DNA of 64,000 nt, taken from Branchiostoma floridae (Eukaryota > Chordata > Leptocardii > Amphioxiformes > Branchiostomatidae). The notes beneath the pieces are model-generated. The model made no database searches and was not told the origin of the DNA. It worked only from the letters and a program-made list of their open reading frames with translations. This document shows, piece after piece, positions 53,701 to 62,600 of this stretch (position 1 is the first letter of the stretch; every line of letters begins with the position of its first letter). A program made the position numbers and the translations under genes. The stretch covers positions 12,431,454 to 12,495,453 of the forward strand of contig NC_049983.1 of NCBI RefSeq assembly GCF_000003815.2, given 5' to 3'.

Positions 53701-56089
53701 ATGTTCGCGGTGGTTTTAAGTTTGCGGTGAAGCGGCCACTGCAAAAACCACAAACATTAAACCACTGCGACAGTTTCTCCATTTACAATAAGCTAGCTTA
53801 GTAGCTATAGAACCTTTCAGTTTGATCCATGTTTATATCTTTAATTTAAGCATCTAAGCTTCAGAAGTTCTGGTTAGACAAGCCCTGCTTGCACAGTTCT
53901 TACTCAATTTTTTTGTATTGTTGGAATTTCAAAATTCCTGTATACTCATACTGTGCACCTAACGTACATGGATCCATATGCTAGGCATATCGCTGCATAA
54001 CAAATTCTGTACTGATATCATGGAAAAATGCCAAACAAGGAATTGACTTATTGAGATGATTTCAAACAGCATCCAGTTGATGTGATCCATAATTCTTATT
54101 CACCGTCGGTTGGCATTCCGTCTTGGGATGGAAATGTCATTGGCCATTGGATCTAAATTTGCTGGCCTGCCATAAGTTACAGATACTACTCATACTAGAA
54201 ATGTGTTCAGAAGCAGTCCAGTTTTACACAGTTCATAGCTGCATTGTGTTGAACAATGAATAAAAGGCTTTAAAATAGAACCAGGACCAATCAAGACAGT
54301 TTTCCACACAAGGAATAGAAGGCGTGAATGTAACATTGAATGTTACCAGCCCCTACATAAGCATGCAGATACTCCAAGCACTGATCAGTGATGTCAACTC
54401 ATCTCTAATGTCTGTTTTCTGGCTATGTATCCATCTAAATACTTTTTGTCGTTTCAGTTCTCATCTCCAATACTTTGACCTTTTTCGACTCATCAAAACT
54501 TGATCAAACATTGATTTTTTTTTAAATTTTACCTTTAAGATGTGCATTATAGTAGTTATACCTAGTAGTAGTACATGTAGCATTGGTTCTTCAGAGATTG
54601 AATCGCAAATGTAGCCTAGTGGCAACCCACCCACATACTTTTCTATGCTACCAATCTAATCCGGGTGGTCATTGGTCAGGGCTTTCTACAACAGGAATTT
54701 ACAGGACAATGAGCAGCACTTGATACCCTGCTGGTGTAAATCTACTAGTATGTATAACCTTGTGCCAACAGTAGCATTTATCTGGGTCAAAATGCACTTC
54801 AACCACTACTGTTTTGTGTCCCTGAATTCAAAGTAAATACAGGACAGTCCTACAGACTTGATAAAGGTAAAGTCTTCCTGACCCAAATACAACTTGTGTG
54901 ACAGAAACATGAACCTTACATTGATGCGGAGCGTGAACTCCTACTCAACCGAAAGAAGTCTACTCTACTCTACTCTACTTTTAAGGTTTAACGCCTGTTT
55001 GGAGAAAACAGGCTACAGTTCACTTCAATCTTGTAAGTTACTGATAAACAGTGTTACTTTATCACCCTCACCCTTGATGATAACCTTTCAATTTTCAACA
55101 GCATGAGATTTAAGAGGCGCTAAAAACATCTTACTGGCAAAAATAAATTTGTGTACACTTTCACTGAGATTGATAATGAATTAATATATACTGACCTCTT
55201 TGGAGTAAAATCATAATGTAAACCTGCTAAGTTATATAGCTACTTCTCACCACTTATCGTCAAACATGTTGTACATAGAGATTCAAAATAAAGTAATACT
55301 TTTATGTGTTCTGGGAAATTATAGATAACGTTACTGCGAGATGACAGTTTTGGACGATCCGAAATCAGTATTGAAAACCTCATAAACATAAGCAATGAAT
55401 ATGACTCCAATTGATCTGACGAAAGACGTGCCTTCTTAAGATACTGTTGGGGAAATGTGAAATATTTGGATGACTGTAAATGACACATAGTTTACTGACT
55501 GGATGACTTCCTCTAGCTCACAGCTACAGCTAGCGTTACATGCAACTCTGTGTCTTGGAGTTGAAGAGTGAAGAAAGACGTAACTGTGGTACATCAAAGA
55601 AACCAAAAAATTTGCAGAAATTGGCAGCATTTGGAGTAAATATCACCAAAATTTTTTCATCCTTATAATAGGTGGGAGGAGAGCACGGAAACAAGTTTTC
55701 ACTTCCTTTCTTCCCGGGGCGCTTTGCGGGCGTTTTCCTCCCACAGCTCCGAAAATACGCTTTGTCATACGGAGAACTGTGGTTTCCGTGCCATGCATAA
55801 TGCATTGTCAGCTGCAGATCTTCAAATCTTGAAACACGTCGTTTCTGGTGGGTCCTTGTAAGAGGGTTTTAAACAATCACAACAAACAATGAATATGACA
55901 AAGTATTTGGCAACTCGCTGAAAATATTCAAGGGTCGCCATTTTGGACGGGCAGTTTGCTGTCCACCTGAGCTCAGCCCCGGATGTCACGTGTAGAAAAC
56001 AGCATTTCTGGCCGGTATTACATTAACCTATGGGATGTTATAAAGCTGTTGTTTACCTTGATGATTCTCCTGGGCAGACTGGCCATCAT
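50799..56089 (-). CDS. UBE2N: UBE2N/Ubc13 ubiquitin-conjugating enzyme E2, 5 exons
   Basis: Minus-strand exons: 56057-56089, 52795-52896, 51765-51909, 51242-51382, 50799-50836. All junctions are in phase and give 152 residues from the first Met or 151 from the second, which aligns with the human start ([10 protein letters not shown]). Human UBE2N has 152 residues. The HPN motif (YHPNIDKLG) and catalytic cysteine (GRICLDILK, Cys87 in human-equivalent numbering) are present. The [13 protein letters not shown] loop and [20 protein letters not shown] block are almost identical to vertebrate Ubc13. The C-terminus is RLYAMKS instead of RLYAMNNI. With a Uev partner it builds Lys63-linked ubiquitin chains, acting in DNA-damage tolerance and in TRAF6-type innate immune signalling. 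The gene is intact. Confidence 0.96.
52408..52490. mobile_element. Degraded partial copy of the TACTGTAAATGCA MITE
   Basis: It begins TACTGTAAATCCATCTATTT and retains GAGGTGTTTTAAGTTCACTG, parallel to the intact copies at 20783 and 53578. The right end is not recognisable. It lies in UBE2N intron 2. Confidence 0.45.
53578..53790. mobile_element. MITE, copy B (TACTGTAAATGCA termini)
   Basis: This copy has the same left terminus as 20783 and a decayed right terminus (CCATTTACAATA). The interior shares GGTTTTAAGTTCGCGGT blocks with that copy. It lies in UBE2N intron 1. Confidence 0.75.
54952..54980 (+). repeat. TCTAC pentanucleotide microsatellite
   Basis: About five TCTAC units in UBE2N intron 1. 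Confidence 0.8.
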
Positions 56090-56240
56090 GTTAGAATGTA
56101 GAGGTCTGAGAAGCCGCTGGAATCAGGGGAAACCTCACCACTTGCAGGCTTCGCACTCCGGAAATCGCGTACAGGCTACCAACGCGCAGGCGCGTCTATC
56201 AGGGAATGCTGGGTATGTGCAAACGCCCTCTGGCGACATG
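56090..56240 (-). promoter_or_regulatory. UBE2N 5' UTR / promoter region
   Basis: The bases just upstream of the minus-strand start include an NRF1-like GCGCAGGCGCG near 56189 and are richer in CG than the intron. No TATA box is seen. The transcription start is not determined. Confidence 0.4.
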
Positions 56241-56329
56241 TGATAAATCACACCTCTCTCAATGAATGGCTTCATAATATCTACAAAACGCCTTTTCCAT
56301 CATCTATACGAAGGGTCAATAAACGTTAA

Positions 56330-56690
56330 AATGGAAGCAGTCGATAGTTTATTACACAGGTGAACATTGTGGCAGTGACAGGCCATAGGGGCATGTTCGG
56401 GCTTGACGCACCCATCATGACACACGAGTCAGGGGTAGGAGGAACCCCTTACATCCTTGACTGGAACTCCTCCTAGGAGACGGATACTCCGAACAACAAA
56501 GCTGCATCTGCTGGAGCCGTCTCACACGTTGCATACAGTTGCCCCTGTGAGACTTAGTGCTCCAGTAGACGAGAGGGTGGAGAAGGAATTGCACACCCCT
56601 CCTTCACCATAAAAAAAGTCGCTGCAGGTCAGGCAAACAGGCAAAATGTCTATCTGCCTCCTCATCTGTCAAATCGACAGGAGAATTTTA
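56330..56690 (-). other. Possible retroelement or transcript 3' end on the minus strand
   Basis: The stretch is less AT-rich than its flanks. In minus orientation it ends with AATAAA (near 56350), and it has structured blocks such as GGGGTGTGCAATTCCTTCTC. No convincing protein frame exists. It could be the tail of a retrotransposon or an antisense transcript between UBE2N and the next gene. Confidence 0.25.
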
Positions 56691-56860
56691 AAAAATGTAA
56701 AATTGACTTGAAAAATGAATTTGAAAAGACGAAAAATTGCTCTGGGCGCCTTTAAAAGAAAACAAGTGCCATCTTATATAGAACGCTGATTTTTATTTTG
56801 GGCATGATACTAGTAACACACCAGATATTATTATCATAAAATCATTGAAATCTAAGCTAG

Positions 56861-56908
56861 TGACGTTACATGACGTAGTTGACGTATGTATATGACGTAT
56901 GTTGACGT
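56861..56908 (+). promoter_or_regulatory. Cluster of five TGACGT (CRE/ATF-type) motifs
   Basis: TGACGT occurs at 56861, 56871, 56880, 56893 and 56903, all on the plus strand at roughly one helical turn. Several are followed by ATG or TATG, making TGACGTATG repeats. The cluster lies about 160-200 bases before the start codon of the secreted cysteine-rich gene. CREB/ATF or bZIP control is inferred. Confidence 0.5.
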
Positions 56909-57065
56909 ATGTATGTCCCCGGCCGGGCCAACTACAATCGACAGTTCTAAAGAGTTCCAGAATAAGTTCCATCTCTGGTTGCTAGGATACGGGTCTGCGT
57001 CGACTGGTTTCGAATCATCGTTGACATTCTCTAGGTTAAAACACGGAGAACAGGAGAGACTGAGG

Positions 57066-58173
57066 ATGGTTTTGTCGTTTCGTTTTTCCCTGGGGGTGGT
57101 ACTTGTACTCCTGGCCATGGGGCCAGTTGTACCAGGCGCACAGGTTAGTATAACTACGCCCTGAAGTTGATGTGTACCTTACCAGAAATCTTCAGTTCTA
57201 ACATTACAACCGGATGACGTTCGAAAATGCGCTTTTAGTTACTGAGTAGATCATGTGGCACCGCCACAATAATCTTATTCATTTACCGCATTGATCCATC
57301 GGATCCACCTGTCTCTTACTAATCGAAAGATGGCCTGTAGACCGCGAAAGTAATTATGACTCCTGGCAGTGAGGAACATATCATTGTCTGACAGAGATTT
57401 ACACACTGCAGGCCAAGTGGACGAGCCTAGCCCGAAGCCGTCGTGCCGGAGTCCTTTGCAAGTCGGTCGCAGACTGTCAGTCCGGAGAGTGCTGTCCCGA
57501 GCAGCTGGGTCGCTGTCTGCCCCTGCTGACCGAGGGTCATCTCTGCCGCCCCTTCTCCATCCAGCGCGGCCATGACTGCCCCTGCACAGTCGGACTTCAA
57601 TGTAACATACCGAACCAAATGAAGAGTCGGCCCGTGGTCGTCCAATCTGGCACATGCGCATCGGTAGAGGCGCAAGAAGAGCAAGCTCAGGTAAGTTGAA
57701 CGTGTGCAATATGACAGGATGTCCACATCTAGATAGACGCCATGAAGTCAAATGTTACCTGTGTCGACTCTTAACACCTTTAAACTCACAAGTCTACTTA
57801 CTTAGTGCTGACTAGACTGCACAAATTACTTGATTATTTGTGGTGGCAACGGGTGCCATATGGCTTAGAATTTCACCCGGTAGCTGCTTTCATCAGCGCT
57901 AAGATGGTAATTTCGAATTCGCATTAGCATGAACATACTTACTGACGAATTACAAATGCGGACTTACACCATAGCTGCTTTGTGTTTTTTCCACATCACC
58001 AGGAGACTAGTAAACAGGCACCCCGGCCTGGCCCCAGTGCCTTCCGCCCAGGTGGCGGGAGGAGGGTCCCCTCTCAGGAGCGGGTCCGTAACCTCATCCA
58101 TAAGATGGCCGGTGCTACAGCTGTGGGCAGGAGGATGCCTACTTCTACTGGCAGGAGAGTCTGGCGGGGATAG
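57066..58173 (+). CDS. Secreted ten-cysteine protein, prokineticin / Dickkopf-C2 fold, with GRR-rich tail
   Basis: Exons 57066-57143, 57412-57690 and 58003-58173, all phase 0, encode 175 residues. Residues 1-26 form a signal peptide (LGVVLVLLAMGPVVPGAQ). A dibasic RSRR precedes the core. The core has ten cysteines (residues 42, 48, 53, 54, 61, 71, 82, 84, 90, 108) with spacing C-x5-C-x4-CC-x6-C-x9-C-x10-CPC-x5-C-x17-C. This pattern is shared by prokineticins, astakines and the second cysteine domain of Dickkopf proteins (compare the PLLTEGHLC and CPCTVGLQC blocks). The N-terminal AVIT motif needed by prokineticins is absent, and there is no Dickkopf C1 domain. The tail (120-175) is basic, contains three Gly-Arg-Arg sites (138-140, 161-163, 169-171) and ends in Arg-Gly. 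It is likely a secreted ligand; its receptor and function are unknown. Confidence 0.8.
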
Positions 58174-59620
58174 ACCTCAGGATAGTCTCAGCTTCATCTT
58201 CCGGGAAAGATCCAAAGTTGTACTGTCAGTTGTCATGAGAAACCTTCTCACATTCCTTTCGCCTGTGCAATTAATCAGACAATACTACTACTACCACTTC
58301 TTGCTCAACGATGTGGAGGAAGACCAATTCTTTTTATAGAACATCTTAAACATTTCTGTGCATGAGACCTAGGAATGGAACGCATTGCTTTCTGTCTTTA
58401 GTAGAAATCACTTATGGGTTGACTCACCCCCTGGCTAGTGCTTGTAATGCTGTGTGTCCTAGCTAATACCTATGGAAACGGAGCCACCCAATACACAGTT
58501 ATCTAAATATAACGTTAGTTCTGGTACATGTTCGTCTTTTTGTATGCGTCTCTGTACAATTCACATGCACTTGCAGGATATCTTCGGTACGAGTTACCAT
58601 TACGCACACGCAAAGGTTACGTAACTGAAGAACTTAATGTTAGTAAAAATCTTCTGGAAGGTACAATGACGTACAGTCTGGTGCATGGCGCCCATACCGA
58701 CCATACCGGCCGATAACAAAGGTTGCTTTTATAGTATGGTGTGGTATGGTATGGTATGGTATGTCAATGTTTTAGCAAATAACCACGTACAGAATTCTAA
58801 AGATGGAGTGACATTGAACCCATGAACAAATACGTTTGTAGTTCATGAAGTCAAAAGCCCTACGTCCCACTTATTGCGCATTGTTTAACACAAGCGTTGT
58901 AGTCTAGGTAGTACCGTCTCCAGTCTCTATCAAAGGGTCGGCTAACGCACAGGGAGCACACTACTCAGTCTACAAGCTCAGCTGTCTGACGTTAACACCA
59001 ACGGTTGACTCGTTAGGGAAACATTGATCAGTCACTTATCAATAACAAACTCATCTCGCTCCACTGACATCAGGCATAGAACAATGGGGAAAAACAAGAC
59101 AAACCGCGCGTTGGTATTGATTGCTGGCGTACAACACCGCCAAAATATCGATAAAATTAGGTGTAGTCCATTCGGACATTACTTTGTAAGATCATGGCGT
59201 CTGATTATTTTTGTGACCATTCGGTAGCTTACGGTGACACGCCTAGGGAATGACGTACATTATCCAGCGATGCTGTTTTATGCGAGACTTGCGTGAGAGC
59301 CGGTCCCAGAGGACAAGTTATTTGGAAGGGACCGAGTAGTGCCTCCGCGTTGTCCAGGTGAAACTCACCTGGGACAAAGGTGGGCACGGAAAGTGTGTTG
59401 ACCTGGATATCTGACGCTTTTCACAAACCGCGTGGGATCACGTGACCGGTGGAACGTTACACCTGAGGCAACAAGGTGGAACAAAAGGGACGAACTCCAA
59501 CCTTTCAACTTGGCGTGCCTGAGGGGGTGGGGTGAGCAGGTAACCACAGTACACATCTGGACGGGGGAACGGCAGACTGGAAACGGTCCCCTCTTCACCT
59601 GAAGCAAAGGTTCCACAGCA
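58174..59620 (+). other. Downstream region of the cysteine-rich gene and 5' flank of the TIR gene
   Basis: I see no gene. It contains a GGTAT microsatellite (about 58738-58763) and, near 59438, TCACGTGAC, an E-box of the CLEAR/MITF type, about 180 bases before the TIR gene start codon. A small CCAGGTGA/TCACCTGG inverted repeat lies near 59356. Promoter function is inferred from position only. Confidence 0.4.
58738..58763 (+). repeat. GGTAT pentanucleotide microsatellite
   Basis: About five tandem GGTAT units. Confidence 0.85.
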
Positions 59621-62600
59621 ATGGAGACTGCCACACCTGAACCAGGTCAGAAACTGTCACCATCGGTAGTTTATAAAATGTGCCGTTTTTCATGACATGA
59701 ACCGCTAATCTATAAATCATACACACAAGTTCATAAAGGGAACAATACAGTGCGCCCTTTTGGGTCACACCTTTTCGAAGACGTGTCGCCATTAGCTTTG
59801 TATGCTAATGTTTCCAACGATCCCCGTTTAAAGGTTTTGTTAAATATGGGATCTTGTTACGACTAGATGCTTTAATACTGTAACTTAGTCGTTGTTAGTT
59901 TTTCGCGAAATGATACGCCAAAACATCCAACAACTGACTTGTTTTATACGAAGATTCATTCTGGTTTGAACAGATGCAAGGTATTGTTTTTTTAATGAAT
60001 TGCACAATGGCAGTGATGTATTCTCCCACGTACGGCTCATGTGATAACGATATTCGCGAGCTCGGCGTTCGTATGGACCAGTCGGGGAGAACAAAGGAAC
60101 TGCAATGTGGCCCGGGGTCACCAGTACCGCTATAACAGATGATGTCAGTCCCAGGGACCAATCATTTTTATGTGATGAGAAATGTGTAGACACGTGAATC
60201 CTTCTTACAAGCGATAAATCCGGTAGCCATTCTTGGCATCGCGATAAGATCCTAAGAAATCTTTTATCAATCAACGGTTAATGATACGACACCCTGCTTG
60301 CTGCTCTTAGATAACGTATCTCTTGGGGTTCAAAACGTGATTCCGATTAAGTAAAGAGAATCATTGACTTGCGTCAGACGTCGATAAGAATAAATAGAAT
60401 ATACAAAACAATAAACTAAAGCATGACGTCTCCCCACCTATTGTACGAACATCTGGCAAGCGTGTATCCACAGCTCATGTGTACTGTTAAATCTTTTAAA
60501 TATTTGATTGTAAAATTTCTCTACGTGCCGTATGTATGTATGTAAGTACATGTACATGTTCATGTACTCAATCTTTTTAGCGAAGGCTACAGTATTCAAC
60601 ATAGTTTTATGAGACAAAGGTATATGTGGCTCCAATTGACAGTACATTTTCCGCTTATGTACTGCAGCCTGCCAGCCGCCCACAGACGATGACGTGGACT
60701 ACATGTACGATGTTTTACTGTCCTACTGTGACAGGAACCGGCCCTGGGTACTGTACACCCTCGCTTCGGAGCTGGAAAGGGACAACAGCTTCGTACTGTG
60801 TCTCAGAGACAGAGACTACGAGTCTGCTAAGCCCAGACTGCAGAACTTCGTGGATTTTGCCCACATTAGTGCGAGTATTGTGGTGGTGTTGTCGGCGGCC
60901 TACTTGGCGGATGGACCGTGTCAGAAAGAACTAGACCGCGCCATCGCGTCAGGGAGGACAATGGTGGCCGTGCGGTTTGATGGATGTGAGATTCCTCCTC
61001 CGCTCAGGGAGAGAACAGCTGTGATGTTAGACCGCAGTGACGCGGCTTTCTGGGACAAGTTACACAGCTTTCTCCGCACCTATCAGGTCTCCACGCCTTC
61101 ACATGCAGGTAAATGTTAGAAAACACTGGAGTTTACTTTCTTTACGTCCTGCTAGAAGAGAAAAGGAGAGAATTTAGTGTTGGGATAAAAGGACAATCGA
61201 GATTTTGGTCTACATACTTTGTTGAAAAGTACGCCACATTGATGCGTCAGTCATTGTACGTAAAAGACACGTCAATCGTAAGATATTTTCAAGAAACAAT
61301 TGACGATAGGAAATGTGAATATATGTACAGGAAAGTGTATTTGTGACCCCACCGACCTCCGCCATGTCTCTTCTCTGATTCCTGACAGGTGCATGCTGCT
61401 ACCAGAAAGGGAGAAACACTAGTTTTCCCATCATGCCTCGCGTGGTGGTGGAGCGTCCCCATGACGTAGACGCTGTGGTGGTTCTGGTACAGATTACCAT
61501 GGAGACGCTGAAGGGGCTGGGGAGGGCAGGTGGGAGGAGACGGGAACCCCATGTCGTCGGGGTTGTGGGGGAGGCCGGTGTTGGGAAGACCGTGCTGGCT
61601 CTACAGGTGGCGCGGAAACTAACGGAACTCGGCAAAAAGGTACGATCTTTTCTAAGGATCATATCCCATTGATTTTGATTCGCTACATACTGATTTTGCT
61701 TTTAGCCAATCGGAGTTGTCGTTACAACAAACGTTTGACAGTTCCTGTCCGTGGTGCTGACTCGACTGCACAACTCTGAACTGAAAAATATTCTACGACA
61801 GAGCGCTATTCATAGTGGACTCTTTGTAATACCAAATACCAAACCTAGCTATTTTTGTCTGTCCTGTAGGTTTTCTGGATGTCTGTTGGTGCACACCCTG
61901 ACATTCTCCACAACCTTACACGTCTGGCAGCCGCCATGGCCGGCCGGCAACTTTTCTTCTCGGAGCTGCCTGATGTAGTGAACTTTCTCATGACCTTCAC
62001 GGCAGGCAAAGACTATGTCGTCATTTTGGACGACGTCCAGGACGCAGCTGACGTCTTCGACGTCATATGCTCTCTGGCGGGAAGCTGTGTGGCGTTCGTG
62101 ACGTGTAGAAATCAGGGGATGTTAGTGAGACTTCACGTGCCGCCGTCAAACGTACACGTTCTGGGCGGCTTGACTGGGACCGCGGCCGAGCTCCTGCTTC
62201 TGCGTAGTGCAGGGCTTCACGGAGAGTTAAAGCAGGGTGATCCGAGAGCTGAGGCGGTGGCATCGATAGTACAAGTGTGTAACTACATACCCGCGGCGAC
62301 TGTTCTGGTTGGGTCGAGCGTTTGGAACCCGAAAGACCCCGACTGGTGGAAAGGAACTGCCAGGGATCTTAAGGAAACTGAAAATGATCCCCACACCAGC
62401 AAGATATTAGGGAAAGCGTTGCACGTTAGTTATGACTCTCTGCGAGGAGAAACTGTGCGGCTCTGTCTTATTGACTGTTGCGTGTTCCAACCGGGAAGAG
62501 ACATCCCTTTGACTACACTGATAGTGTATTGGAAGTACCGGAGGAACATATCAGAAAGTAGCGCGCGAGGCGCCCTGTATCAGCTGTATAGTCGCTCTTT

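Noticed and set aside
55536-55805. Minus-strand frame of about 89 residues with several Cys and Pro
   Set aside because: It lies inside UBE2N intron 1, has no signal peptide or domain, and has no matching exon borders.
57275-57751. Long minus-strand open frames over the cysteine-rich gene
   Set aside because: They are antisense to the ten-cysteine exon, which has correct splice borders, phase and a signal-peptide exon on the plus strand.
60694-61119. Starting the TIR protein at the GTG near 60694 or at the internal ATG near 60703
   Set aside because: The frame is open back to an acceptor at 60666-60667 and its phase matches the 59621-59645 exon (METATPEP), so the coding sequence begins upstream.
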